From CAMCXT01 sp040403315 (GTDB lineage: Bacteria; Bacteroidota; Bacteroidia; M30B66): 64,000 bases of DNA. A program made the position numbers and the translations under genes. The notes under the pieces are model-generated. The model did not search any database, had not been told where the DNA came from, and saw only the letters and a program-made list of their open reading frames with translations. Shown here one piece after another: positions 55,896 through 64,000 of this stretch; position 1 is the stretch's first letter, and the number at the start of each line of letters is the position of its first letter. The stretch is from NCBI GenBank assembly GCA_040403315.1, contig JBBAKX010000006.1, positions 124,001 through 188,000 of the forward strand. The letters are read 5' to 3'.

Positions 55896-56591
55896 ATGTG
55901 TGGAAGATATACCCTCGCCGGCAAGCCTGTAGATCTTGAAAAACAACTCAGAGCCAGCCTTTTACATGGCACTTCAACTAAGCCTGCTTTCAACATCTCT
56001 CCTGGTCAGGAAATCTTATCTGTAACCAACAAACAACCAGAAATCATTCAAGCAATTCGCTGGGGGCTTCTACCCTATTGGACGCAGCCAGGAGAAAAGC
56101 CTCAATTGATGATAAACGCTCGGCAAGAATCGCTTAACGAAAAACCTGGTTTTAAAAAGTATCTGCATCAACAAAGATGTTTGATTCCTGCTTCAGGATT
56201 TTATGAATGGAAAACTGTTGGTAAATTAAAACAACCATATTATATGAGTCTACCCAATCATCCAGTGTTTTGTTTTGCTGGAATTTGGGAAGAAACAGTT
56301 CATTCGAACGGACAAATACAACAATCGGTTGCCATTGTTACCACTGTGCCCAATCCATTGATGGCACAAATCCACAACCGAATGCCAGTGATTCTTCGCG
56401 AGGAAAATTATTCTTCTTGGTTGATGAATGAAAATACATCCGATCTTGCAAGCCTCCTTCTACCCTTCCCTTCCGAAGAAATGGATGCTTGGCCAGTAAG
56501 AAATCTGATGAGCAGAGGAACGAACGATGGACCAGAATTGATTCAAAAAGACAACCCTCTTCCTACCCAAACGGGACTATTCGATGAGTGA
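55896..56591 (+). CDS. SOS response-associated peptidase (SRAP/HMCES family)
   Basis: A 231-residue SRAP-domain protein. The catalytic Cys is residue 2 (MCGRYTLAG), exposed after removal of Met; Asn74 and Arg76 in NARQE, Glu104 in GFYEW and His160 in AQIHNRMP complete the active site. SRAP proteins form a covalent link with abasic sites in single-stranded DNA and shield them during replication. All key residues are kept, so it should be active. Its last eight bases overlap the start of the AddB-like nuclease gene, a strong sign of joint use in DNA repair. Confidence 0.93.
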   Translation: MCGRYTLAGKPVDLEKQLRASLLHGTSTKPAFNISPGQEILSVTNKQPEIIQAIRWGLLPYWTQPGEKPQLMINARQESLNEKPGFKKYLHQQRCLIPASGFYEWKTVGKLKQPYYMSLPNHPVFCFAGIWEETVHSNGQIQQSVAIVTTVPNPLMAQIHNRMPVILREENYSSWLMNENTSDLASLLLPFPSEEMDAWPVRNLMSRGTNDGPELIQKDNPLPTQTGLFDE

Positions 56592-59412
56592 CACGAAAGA
56601 AAAATTCCTCAGAAAAATTGCACGCCGTTACCTCGAGCTTTCGACTCAAGGAAATGATTCTGTTTGCCTGGTTTTTCCAAACCGACGTGCAGCCGTATTT
56701 TTCAGAAAAGAACTGATCAGCCTAAACCCTCAAAACCAGTGGGCTCCAGAAATATTTTCGGCCGACGATTTTGTTCGAGAGATTATCCGTAAACCGATCC
56801 TTGATCCTATAGCGCGGTTGTTCGAATTCTACAATGTTTACGCACAATCGGAAGGATCCAACGCCGAACCTTTCGATACCTATCTTACTTGGGCTCCGCA
56901 ACTACTGCACGATTACGAAGAAACCGACTTGTATAGTGTTGATTCAGAGAAACTTTATGGCTCTGTGGATGCCGCTTATGCCATGAAAAAGTGGTCGCCC
57001 GATGGAAAAGTGATTACAGCAACCCAAGAACAATACATCCGTTTCTGGTCGAGAATGGGCGATTGGTACAAACTCTTTCGACACCATTTGGAAACAAAGA
57101 AAATGGTAAGTCCAGGAATGGCCTACCGCGAACTGGCAGCAAATATTGAAACGCTGAAAGATCAACTTCCTTGGAAACATGTTGTTTTTGCTGGGTTTAA
57201 TGCCCTAAATGCTTCTGAGCAGCGCTACATGCGGCATCTTGAAAAATCTGGAAAAGCCGAAATTATTTGGGATACAGATCCATATTACCTAAACGATCCT
57301 CTCAACGAAGCTGGCTATTTCTTTAGGAAATACAGAAAAGAATTTGGCATCGGAAAGTTCAACTATTCCGAGCCTATGCTAAACAGTGCCGACCAAGAAA
57401 TTCAAATTGTTGGCGTGGCGAAAAACATGGGCCAAGCGCTGGTTGCTGGATCTATCCTCAAAAACCTAATTTCTACTGGGCACGATCTTACCGACACTGC
57501 CATCGTATTGTGCGATGAAAAATTGCTCATGCCAGTGCTCGAGATGCTGCCTGAAGAAGTGCCTGCTGTAAATATCACGATGGGTTATCCGCTCCACCAA
57601 TTGCCATTGAGCGGGATGTTTCAAATCATTTTCGACATGCACCGAAAAGCCAGAAACAGCAAATCAAGTAAAGGTGCCGCATTTTATTTTCGCGACTTAC
57701 AGAAGCTATTTCGCCAGCCAGATATTCGAACCATCATCGGCCAGAACGACTCCAGCACACTGCTCAATTTGGTGAATTCGGAAAAATTCATCTACCTATC
57801 CTCAAAAACACTCATCGAGAAAGCACCTTCCCTGAATAAGATCGGATTTCTATTTGAATCGTGGAATGAAAATGTGGATACTGCTATCGATCGATTGCTG
57901 GAATTGGTGAAAATCCTTTTCGATTTCTACAAAGAGAAAAATCAGGAAATCGGCTATCACCTTGAAACACTTCACACCTTAAAAACAGTATTGGTTAGAA
58001 TTCAAAAGTGGAATCTCGATTATCCAGGTTATGCTAGTCTGAAAACCCTACAGAAGATTTTCGGACAATTGTTGAGGCAAAAAACCCTTCCATTTTACGG
58101 TGAGCCGCTGCAAGGACTTCAATTGATGGGATTGTTGGAAACCCGAAACTTGGATTTCAAGCAGTTGATCCTCGTTTCAGTAAATGAAACTGTAATGCCA
58201 GCAGCTCGGTCACAGAAGTCGTTTATACCAACCGACATTGCCTCACATTTCGGATTACCGACATATAAAGAGCGAGATGCTATTTATGGCTACCATTTTT
58301 ACCGAATGCTTCAGCGTGCTGAGAAAGTATGGATGATTTATAACACCGAAAATGACGAATTTGGAAAAGGAGAACAGTCGCGTTTCATTACCCAAGTATT
58401 GAAAGAATTCGACAAGCCGAAAATTAAAACTAGCGTGGTTGTACCCGATCTCCCTGCCCCTATCGATTACCCTATTAACGTAGAAAAAACCGATGAACTG
58501 TTGCAGAAAATCATCGATCGCTACAATGGATCAGAGCCTTGGAAGCAGCTATCTCCATCGGCTATGCAGAAATTCGTGAGTTGTAGCTTGAAGTATTATT
58601 TGTCATATTTCAGTGGTATCATAGTACAAGACGATCGAGAAGAAGATTTGGAAAGCAACCAAATTGGAACCATTAGCCATGAAGTATTGGAAAAGTTGTT
58701 TCTGCCTTATCTCGATAAGCTCCTCACAGTTGATGCCTATCAAGATATGCTTCAAAAAATGCCTGAGTTGCTCAGAATGGAGTTTCTAAAAATTATGGAA
58801 GCCTCTGATCTTGAAAAAGGCAACAACTTGCTTGCATATACGGGCATTGAACAAATGTTGAGGAATTATTTATTGGCGGAAAAACAAAGCATTGAAAGTA
58901 AAATCGAAGCAGGAATACCGACTGCATTGCTTGGTTTGGAACGATCAGTTAGATTCAAGATTGAAATCCCGTTTCAAGGGAATAAAATTCCTATCCATAT
59001 GGGAGGAACAGCCGATCGAATAGACCGTGAAGGCAATATTGTAAGGGTTTTAGATTACAAAACGGGGAAAGTAGGATCTAGTAGCTTGAAGCTTAAAGAC
59101 CTAAACGATATTGTAACGTTGCCTGAAAAAGAAAAAGCGTTGCAATTGTTATTGTATATGCTTGCTTGGAAATCAGAATTTCCTGATGTAGAAATCGTTC
59201 CAGGAATTATCACTATTAAACGGCCTTCTGAAGGATTGCATACCATAGAATTTGGCGACAAGCGTGATTTGAACACCTTATTTCGAGAGGAAATGGAAGG
59301 TACATTTTCGGCTTTGATTGACCGGATTCTGGATGCCTCAAGTCCATTTCAACAAACAGACGACCTAAAACAGTGTGCATACTGCTCATTTACAGGCATC
59401 TGCAACAGATGA
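56584..59412 (+). CDS. AddB/RecB-like PD-(D/E)XK nuclease family protein
   Basis: A 942-residue protein. The C-terminal third is a RecB-type nuclease: 'GGTADRIDREG' and 'RVLDYKTGKVG' (about 806-830) supply the metal-binding Asp and the D-x-K pair. Cys in 'FVSCSLKYYL' near 665 and three more in 'QCAYCSFTGICNR' at the very end are the four Cys of the AddB iron-sulfur cluster. The N-terminal part ('VCLVFPNRRAAVFFRKEL') resembles an inactive helicase of the AddB type without a Walker A Gly-rich loop. AddB works with the helicase AddA in double-strand break repair; an addA-like gene is not in the window. The start overlaps the SRAP gene, and its stop lies one base from the convergent permease stop. 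Confidence 0.85.
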   Translation: MSDTKEKFLRKIARRYLELSTQGNDSVCLVFPNRRAAVFFRKELISLNPQNQWAPEIFSADDFVREIIRKPILDPIARLFEFYNVYAQSEGSNAEPFDTYLTWAPQLLHDYEETDLYSVDSEKLYGSVDAAYAMKKWSPDGKVITATQEQYIRFWSRMGDWYKLFRHHLETKKMVSPGMAYRELAANIETLKDQLPWKHVVFAGFNALNASEQRYMRHLEKSGKAEIIWDTDPYYLNDPLNEAGYFFRKYRKEFGIGKFNYSEPMLNSADQEIQIVGVAKNMGQALVAGSILKNLISTGHDLTDTAIVLCDEKLLMPVLEMLPEEVPAVNITMGYPLHQLPLSGMFQIIFDMHRKARNSKSSKGAAFYFRDLQKLFRQPDIRTIIGQNDSSTLLNLVNSEKFIYLSSKTLIEKAPSLNKIGFLFESWNENVDTAIDRLLELVKILFDFYKEKNQEIGYHLETLHTLKTVLVRIQKWNLDYPGYASLKTLQKIFGQLLRQKTLPFYGEPLQGLQLMGLLETRNLDFKQLILVSVNETVMPAARSQKSFIPTDIASHFGLPTYKERDAIYGYHFYRMLQRAEKVWMIYNTENDEFGKGEQSRFITQVLKEFDKPKIKTSVVVPDLPAPIDYPINVEKTDELLQKIIDRYNGSEPWKQLSPSAMQKFVSCSLKYYLSYFSGIIVQDDREEDLESNQIGTISHEVLEKLFLPYLDKLLTVDAYQDMLQKMPELLRMEFLKIMEASDLEKGNNLLAYTGIEQMLRNYLLAEKQSIESKIEAGIPTALLGLERSVRFKIEIPFQGNKIPIHMGGTADRIDREGNIVRVLDYKTGKVGSSSLKLKDLNDIVTLPEKEKALQLLLYMLAWKSEFPDVEIVPGIITIKRPSEGLHTIEFGDKRDLNTLFREEMEGTFSALIDRILDASSPFQQTDDLKQCAYCSFTGICNR

Positions 59413-59413
59413 G

Positions 59414-60373
59414 TTATGTAATTCGAATAAGCGCAAAGTAAAGTGGCATTCCGATAGTAATATTTAGAGGAAAAGTGATCCCGATAGCCATTGGAATGTA
59501 CAAACCAGGATCGGCTTTTGGTGCGGCAATTTTCATAGCAGCAGGAACGGCAATATAGGAAGCGCTTGCAGCCAATATGGCGAACATAAAACGGTTACCT
59601 ATTGAATCGGTGATGTACCCGCTAAGAATTGCCGACAAGCAACCATTGAAAACTGGAACAAAGATGGCGAACAAGGCCACAAACCATCCATATTTTCGAA
59701 AAGCTGAAATTCTTCGGGCTGTTGTGATTCCCATTTCAAGGAGAAAAATGGCCAAGAATCCCTTGAAGATATCGGTAGTGAAGGGTTTAATTCCTTCTGC
59801 TTGTTTGGCATCCGAAATCAAACCAATCACTAAACTGCCTAAAATTAGAAGCACAGAACCATTGGTGAGCGAATGCCGCATAATAGACTTCAAGCTATCG
59901 ATACCATCGTCTTTGTCGTACTTCATTTTGAGCGCAACGCCCACAATAATTGCTGGAGCTTCCATGAGTGCCATAACAGCTACCATGTGGCCACCAAAAT
60001 CTACCTGCTGCTGCTCTAAAAATCCAGATGCCGCAACAAAAGTAACAGCACTCACTGAGCCGTAGGCGGCAGCAATAGCACCTGAATCGGAAATACTCAG
60101 CCGTTTTCGTAAAATAAAAAAGGTGTAAAAGGGAATCACCGAGGCAAGTAGTAGTCCGAAAATCAACGAATTCCAGATTTCTGCTCCAGGCTCACTGTGG
60201 GAAAGCTCTTGTCCGCCTTTAAAACCAATTGAAAAAAGCAGATAAAGTGAAATGAAACGAACCGATTGAGCAGGTATTTCAAGATCCGATTTCACAACGG
60301 CTGCAATTATTCCCAATACGAAAAAGAGCAAAGTTGGATTGGTGAGATTTGAACTTAGAATAGTAAAATCCAT
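59414..60373 (-). CDS. sodium-dependent bicarbonate transport family permease (SbtA-like)
   Basis: A 319-residue inner-membrane protein with about ten hydrophobic helices. 'NPTLLFFVLGIIAAVVKSDLEIP' (in short VVKSDLEIP), 'LLFSIGFKGGQEL', 'YGSVSAVTFVAA' and 'MALMEAPAIIVGVAL' are typical of SbtA, the high-affinity sodium/bicarbonate symporter known from cyanobacteria. The open frame reaches 60424, but a perfect -7 box at 60389-60396 lies inside that extension, so the ATG at 60373 (MDFTILSSNL) is the start. No SbtB-like partner gene is near. In a heterotroph it may supply bicarbonate for carboxylases; this is inference. Confidence 0.88.
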   Translation of the reverse strand: MDFTILSSNLTNPTLLFFVLGIIAAVVKSDLEIPAQSVRFISLYLLFSIGFKGGQELSHSEPGAEIWNSLIFGLLLASVIPFYTFFILRKRLSISDSGAIAAAYGSVSAVTFVAASGFLEQQQVDFGGHMVAVMALMEAPAIIVGVALKMKYDKDDGIDSLKSIMRHSLTNGSVLLILGSLVIGLISDAKQAEGIKPFTTDIFKGFLAIFLLEMGITTARRISAFRKYGWFVALFAIFVPVFNGCLSAILSGYITDSIGNRFMFAILAASASYIAVPAAMKIAAPKADPGLYIPMAIGITFPLNITIGMPLYFALIRIT

Positions 60374-60388
60374 CGTTACATTTTGCTG

Positions 60389-60396
60389 CAAAAGTA
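60389..60396 (-). promoter_or_regulatory. -7 box for the SbtA-like gene
   Basis: On the minus strand this reads TACTTTTG, an exact TAnnTTTG match, 15 bp before the ATG at 60373. No clear TTTG is found at -33. It rules against the longer upstream start. Confidence 0.5.
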
Positions 60397-60452
60397 GCGA
60401 CTGATCGTTTGAAATATTGATCAATAAAGGATTATGGAAAATCTCCCGATCG

Positions 60453-62159
60453 TTAGATCACAGCAGATCGAGCTTTCAACTCGGTTTCGGAAAAATCTGG
60501 CGGTTGGATTTTGGGGTTGTGCTTTCGTTTCGAATCCGGTAACAAAAGGTTCTCTGCAATTTTATTGAAGCAAGTTTGCAAAGCTGCTAATGTATATTGA
60601 CCGAAAAAAGTCATTCCGCGTTCGTAAGTTGCAAATTGATACTCTTCGAAAGTGGTTGTGTAGCCGATATAATCGTTCGCATTGGAAGTGATAATTACAT
60701 CAATAACTCCACGATGACTTAACTTTTCAAGGATGCTCTTTTTTAGACGAGCACCAGCAGTAGTAGTGATTTCGCCAGGATATGCCGCAATAGCTATTTC
60801 ACCAATGATGAAGATTTGCACACCAACAACAACAGGCATCCAAGTATTTTCGGATAATCCGCCAAGTTCGTATTGCCGCTTTAATTCATCTGAAACATCC
60901 GACAAGGTGGGTGGAACAGCCAACTTGTTCAGATTACTAAAGCCAAGTACCTTTTTTTCTTGGAATTCTGCAAGAATCCTTTTGGCTCCTTGCGCTTCCC
61001 TAAGGCGACGGAACTCTGCCCGAGCTGTTTTGCTTGAAATAATTGGAACCCTTCGGATAAAATTTCGGTACCTCACAAACAAGGCAATCAAAAAGTTGGT
61101 GAAGGAATCAATGCCTGGATTGTCGACCGATGTACCGTTCAACATCGCCAAGCCAGCAGCAGATTGCCCGGTTGTATGCGGCAAATGGTCGTTGGTATAA
61201 GCTTGCGAACAGGTAATTGAAGAGAGGTTAAAATACTGAAGATCAAAATCCAATGAGGCTGTAAGTGGAATTTGTTCCTGATCGTCTTCCATCAACGACT
61301 TACTCAACTCAAATTGCTGAAAACCATTGAAATATGCACTTTTGAATTGGTCTTCATACTTCCCACGAGGCCACCATTTCGCTCTGCCATAATAATTGGG
61401 AGACACATCTGCGCTGGCATCGCAAGCAAACCCGGCTACAAAAGGACGAACATCAGATTGATCATTTTCGAGCAATGAAGCTGCGTATCCTTTGTTGTCG
61501 GAGTGAATCTTGGTGTTTTCTGAATCAATACTGGTGCCTTGTAAACCAAACCAATTCAGTAAGCCAATACTATTTCCTTTGATATCTTCAATTCGAATTT
61601 GTCTGGCAAAACGATCAATTGCTAAGTGAGTGTTATTTTCATCTCTCTGTTCAATATCTGAATTGCTGTTAAAGGCCTCTAGCGATCGATTGAAGGCAAT
61701 ATCGGCTCCAGGGGCAAACTGCGCAACATTAAGAAACAACTTAGCTTCTGTGGACGATTTAACGGCCTGTTGAAGTGCATTTGAACAAGCATCCACATAA
61801 CTATCGAAGATATCTTTACGATAACCTTTTGTGGTGATGTTTAAAAACGCATAATGGTGATGACCACCCGGAGCACTATGGGTGTTTTGCGTGCAGATCA
61901 GTAAATTCTCTTCAAGGATCGAATGGTTTGAAGTTTTATCCTGAAAACGCTTGATAACTTCCTTCTTGAGGTGATGAGAAATGTTGTAACACTCTAAAAC
62001 AATCACAGCAATTGCTTTCTTTTCTTGTTGAAAGTAAAAAGCGCGAGCAAAAAGATCTGTTTCTGCCCCATCCGATCGATGTGCTAGTCGGCCATATCCC
62101 AACAAGGGAAGTGATCCTTTACGAAAAACAACTTTAGATTTACCAACACCAACAAGCAT
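60453..62159 (-). CDS. neutral ceramidase-like protein, two expected zinc ligands replaced, no signal peptide
   Basis: A 568-residue neutral/alkaline ceramidase homologue. I choose ATG 62159 (MLVGVGKSKVVF) over the TTG at 62180, because a -7 box covers 62178-62185. Family landmarks are kept: nucleophile Ser near 253 in DVSPN, 'YPGEITTTAGARLKK' with the zinc Glu, and 'NDYIGYTTTFEEYQFATYE' (short: NDYIGYTTT) with the zinc Tyr. But the usual T-H-T-H-S reads QNTHS (Asn92) and the usual x-H-G-T-S reads LQGTS (Gln207), so both zinc-binding His expected from the bacterial enzyme are gone. There is no signal peptide, unlike typical secreted ceramidases. It may hydrolyse another N-acyl lipid, use a different metal site, or be non-catalytic. 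The SbtA-like gene lies 79 bp downstream on the same strand. Confidence 0.8.
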   Translation of the reverse strand: MLVGVGKSKVVFRKGSLPLLGYGRLAHRSDGAETDLFARAFYFQQEKKAIAVIVLECYNISHHLKKEVIKRFQDKTSNHSILEENLLICTQNTHSAPGGHHHYAFLNITTKGYRKDIFDSYVDACSNALQQAVKSSTEAKLFLNVAQFAPGADIAFNRSLEAFNSNSDIEQRDENNTHLAIDRFARQIRIEDIKGNSIGLLNWFGLQGTSIDSENTKIHSDNKGYAASLLENDQSDVRPFVAGFACDASADVSPNYYGRAKWWPRGKYEDQFKSAYFNGFQQFELSKSLMEDDQEQIPLTASLDFDLQYFNLSSITCSQAYTNDHLPHTTGQSAAGLAMLNGTSVDNPGIDSFTNFLIALFVRYRNFIRRVPIISSKTARAEFRRLREAQGAKRILAEFQEKKVLGFSNLNKLAVPPTLSDVSDELKRQYELGGLSENTWMPVVVGVQIFIIGEIAIAAYPGEITTTAGARLKKSILEKLSHRGVIDVIITSNANDYIGYTTTFEEYQFATYERGMTFFGQYTLAALQTCFNKIAENLLLPDSKRKHNPKIQPPDFSETELKARSAVI

Positions 62160-62177
62160 AACAGCGATAACTTGGAG

Positions 62178-62185
62178 CAAAGCTA
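62178..62185 (-). promoter_or_regulatory. -7 box for the ceramidase-like gene
   Basis: On the minus strand this reads TAGCTTTG, an exact TAnnTTTG match, 18 bp before the ATG at 62159. The -33 element is weak (ATTG, at a short 15-base spacing). Confidence 0.45.
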
Positions 62186-62280
62186 TTAATAATGTTTACC
62201 CAATGATTATGATTAGGAAAATCGATTCTATCAGTAAATCAACCATTTGAATATTTTACATGCTTTTTTTCGCATGAAAG

Positions 62281-62311
62281 TTTGGATGGAAATGATAAAG
62301 CTGTATTTTTG
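62281..62311 (+). promoter_or_regulatory. promoter of the tRNA-Asp gene
   Basis: TTTG at 62281-62284, 19-base spacer, TATTTTTG at 62304-62311, both exact. The expected start near 62318 is eight bases before the tRNA. Confidence 0.75.
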
Positions 62312-62325
62312 CCACCCTGAATAAC

Positions 62326-62399
62326 GGATCGGTAGTTCAGCTGGTTAGAATGCCGCCCTGTCACGGCGGAGGTCGCGGGTTCGAGTCCCGTCCGGTCCG
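62326..62399 (+). tRNA. tRNA-Asp (GTC)
   Basis: A 74-nt cloverleaf. The acceptor stem GGATCGG (62326-62332) pairs with CCGGTCC (62392-62398) with one wobble; the discriminator base is G, as expected for Asp. The anticodon arm is CCGCC-CTGTCAC-GGCGG with anticodon GTC. The T arm is GCGGG-TTCGAGT-CCCGT. CCA is not encoded. An intrinsic terminator follows six bases later. Confidence 0.97.
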
Positions 62400-62404
62400 C
62401 AAGC

Positions 62405-62433
62405 AAGCCTTCTCATTTCGAGAGGGCTTTTTT
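62405..62433 (+). terminator. intrinsic terminator after tRNA-Asp
   Basis: AAGCCTTCTC (62405-62414), loop ATTTC, GAGAGGGCTT (62420-62429) with one G-U wobble, followed by TTTT. It ends the single-tRNA transcript. Confidence 0.85.
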
Positions 62434-62858
62434 GTTTGTTAAAATTCGAGTAAAATCAACTTGGTCAGAGGAATCCACCACTGAAACACATTCAAGCAGG
62501 AATACAAAAAAACAAAACGATCCACAAGAATCTTCAGGTTTTATGGATCTCGATTTTCAGAAACTTCAGGACTAAAGCCTCAAATATGGGGATCAAATGG
62601 TTGCATAAAGTTTGGAACTAAGTTCATTCTTATTTAAAAGTTGCCATTTGTTTGATTGGAAAGTATCGTAAATTTTAAAAACTCTGCCCAACTTATAAAG
62701 TAACCCTCAAAGGCTTTGTGCATTGTAGATTCCACCTTGTTATTATCTAATCGATGTTCAAAATCTGAAGTTAAGTGAAGATTTACATAAAAAAATGTGA
62801 TTTATGTAATAACTAGCAATTTAAAATGCTGTACGTTTATAGAATAAAATATTTAGAA
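62434..62858. other. 425-bp upstream region of the AraC-type gene with an inverted repeat
   Basis: No gene is seen. TTACATAAA (62783-62791) and its exact complement TTTATGTAA (62801-62809), with a nine-base spacer, form a likely operator 50 bp before the chosen ATG at 62859. No exact promoter pair was found. Confidence 0.45.
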
Positions 62859-63461
62859 ATGAGATTATTTATTAAATATATGGTGAGCATTAGATGCGTA
62901 TCTGCTGTAAAGAAGATATTAAAAGATTGCCACATACAGCCTGAAAATACCCAATTGGGTGAAATCGAAATACCCGACTCCACAGACAAGGAGAAAATTG
63001 CGCAATTACAAGCCAAATTGTTAGCGGTAGGGTTTGAATTGATGGAAGATAAAAAAGCCCGAATGATTGAAAAAACCATCAATGTAATCATCGATATGAT
63101 TCATAACCAAGAAGATGGTCCTAAAATGAATTATTCTGAATATATCAGTCAGAAAATCCATTTCGATTACACCTACATTTCTAACGTCTTTTCTCATTTG
63201 AAAGGGATGACAATTCAGCATTTCATCATCATTCATAAGATAGAGAGAATCAAAGAGCTGATCATTTACAATGAGCTCACCATTTCGGAAATCGCATGGA
63301 AAATGAACTATTCTAGTGCAGCACATCTTTCGAACCAATTCAAAAAGATGACAGGCCTTTCTCCTTCCACATTCAAAGCATTAAAAATTCGACTAAGAAC
63401 TCCAATTGAAACTCTTGGCAATGAATCGAATCAAACCGTTTCTCTGCAAGCAGCTAATTGA
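62859..63461 (+). CDS. AraC family transcriptional regulator (DNA-binding domain protein)
   Basis: A 200-residue protein with a C-terminal AraC-type double helix-turn-helix (about 95-178): 'YSEYISQKIHFDYTYISNVFS' (short: DYTYISNVFS) is the first and 'LTISEIAWKMNYSSAAHLSNQFKKMTGLSPSTFK' (short: YSSAAHLSNQFKKMTG) is the second, with the standard 'GLSPSTFK' close. The N-terminal 80 residues show no sugar-binding cupin; 'CHIQPENTQLGEIEI' resembles the short N-terminal region of two Bacteroidota regulators that sense small ligands. The start ATG 62859 (MRLFIKYMVS) is chosen over 62826, which adds a Tyr-rich run of 11 residues. The target genes are unknown; the inverted repeat upstream may be its own operator. 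Confidence 0.8.
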   Translation: MRLFIKYMVSIRCVSAVKKILKDCHIQPENTQLGEIEIPDSTDKEKIAQLQAKLLAVGFELMEDKKARMIEKTINVIIDMIHNQEDGPKMNYSEYISQKIHFDYTYISNVFSHLKGMTIQHFIIIHKIERIKELIIYNELTISEIAWKMNYSSAAHLSNQFKKMTGLSPSTFKALKIRLRTPIETLGNESNQTVSLQAAN

Positions 63462-63926
63462 ACTAAGTTAATTGTGCTATAAAAAGGCTTTATTAATGAA
63501 GTAAACATTTATTATTAAAATTAATATCAAATAATAAAATCAGGCATTTATGTAAGTTTAACTATCATACATGTAGCATCAATTCGACATTAAAGTAAGT
63601 CATTTGTAGAGTCAAATAATTAGGACATTTTAGTATAGTTACCAGGTCATTTAACGATCCAAATAATCTATAAAACTCAGATCTAATGAAGAGTTTCAAA
63701 GAGATTTATTAAATCGTATTCAACTGTTTATAAATTAGTTATTGAAATACTGATTAGTACAGGCAATACTCAAACGTCTAACGAAAAATATAGTTAAAAG
63801 AGCAAACAGCGTCGATTAAGTTATAATAAATCTTCGAAACAAATTTGAGAAATAAATTAAGAAAATAGAGTTTCTTAAACGGGATGCATATTCATATTTA
63901 AATCAAATAAAATTAAAAACGATAAC
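63462..63926. other. 465-bp AT-rich intergenic stretch
   Basis: No open frame of note, no strong hairpin and no exact promoter pair were found. It probably holds the promoter of the lipoprotein gene that starts at 63927. Confidence 0.4.
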
Positions 63927-64000
63927 ATGAGAACAATCAAGAATTTTCTTGCATTTACAGCCATTGCAGGTTCGCTAATTGCACAAAGTTGCACAGCTCA
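63927..64000 (+). CDS. start of a putative lipoprotein gene (cut by the window end)
   Basis: ATG at 63927 opens a frame that runs off the right edge. The 24 full codons encode 'MRTIKNFLAFTAIAGSLIAQ' followed by SCTA: a basic start, a hydrophobic stretch and a Cys at residue 22 in a lipobox-like LIAQSC. Nothing can be said about the mature protein. Codon use and the A-rich leader fit a real start. Confidence 0.6.
   Translation, partial: MRTIKNFLAFTAIAGSLIAQSCTA

Noticed and set aside
59410..59416. Terminator between the convergent AddB-like and SbtA-like genes.
   Set aside because: Only one base separates the stops and no hairpin with a T-run is present nearby.
60374..60424. Upstream extension of the SbtA-like gene to 60424.
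   Set aside because: A perfect -7 box lies inside it, and the family N-terminus begins at the Met at 60373.

Overview
The window comes from a member of the Bacteroidota. Four proteins end in type IX secretion (T9SS) sorting domains, promoters fit the Bacteroidota pattern TTTG / TAnnTTTG, Shine-Dalgarno sites are weak or absent, and the DNA is AT-rich. MqnC (futalosine route to menaquinone) is present, which may help to place it within the phylum. I saw no phage, insertion sequence or CRISPR array; most genes are chromosomal housekeeping or cell-envelope genes.

Layout. 1-7.7 kb: the end of an AsmA-like gene, an acyltransferase, and a minus-strand PIG-L deacetylase / 37-codon membrane ORF / sodium-solute symporter operon, then acyl-carrier-protein phosphodiesterase. 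7.7-12.4 kb: a minus-strand run prmC, polysaccharide deacetylase, T9SS cargo, CDF metal transporter, FabH-like synthase. 12.4-18.1 kb: ribD, a bidirectional terminator, and a 1477-residue exported protein of unknown function. 18.1-36.5 kb: a 776-bp non-coding leader rich in palindromes, then one 17.6-kb gene for a 5861-residue T9SS-exported beta-helix protein built of about six super-repeats. 36.6-42.4 kb: YkgJ-type cysteine-cluster protein; M23/LysM peptidase with a T9SS propeller protein; di-heme peroxidase overlapping a heavy-metal-associated lipoprotein; META-domain lipoprotein. 42.5-51 kb: DUF6544-like protein, a flavodoxin-fold reductase with a 3' frameshift, P-type ATPase, MDR oxidoreductase, T9SS propeller protein, mqnC. 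51-60 kb: M17 aminopeptidase-pdxA, a 71-codon membrane ORF with its own promoter, DUF2237, a thioredoxin-like lipid-envelope protein, and the overlapping pair SRAP / AddB-like nuclease. 60-64 kb: SbtA-type permease, a ceramidase homologue that has lost two expected zinc ligands, tRNA-Asp, an AraC-type regulator and the start of a lipoprotein gene.

How the parts fit. Much of the coding capacity serves the cell surface: T9SS cargo, outer-membrane lipoproteins, peptidoglycan and polysaccharide hydrolases. The giant beta-helix protein dominates and is most likely a surface adhesin or filament. The best candidates for undescribed biology are that protein with its structured leader, the small membrane ORF translationally coupled to the PIG-L/symporter pair, the ceramidase-like protein without the usual zinc histidines, and the peroxidase/metal-binding lipoprotein unit. 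All functional statements rest on motif recognition by eye; no database search was run.
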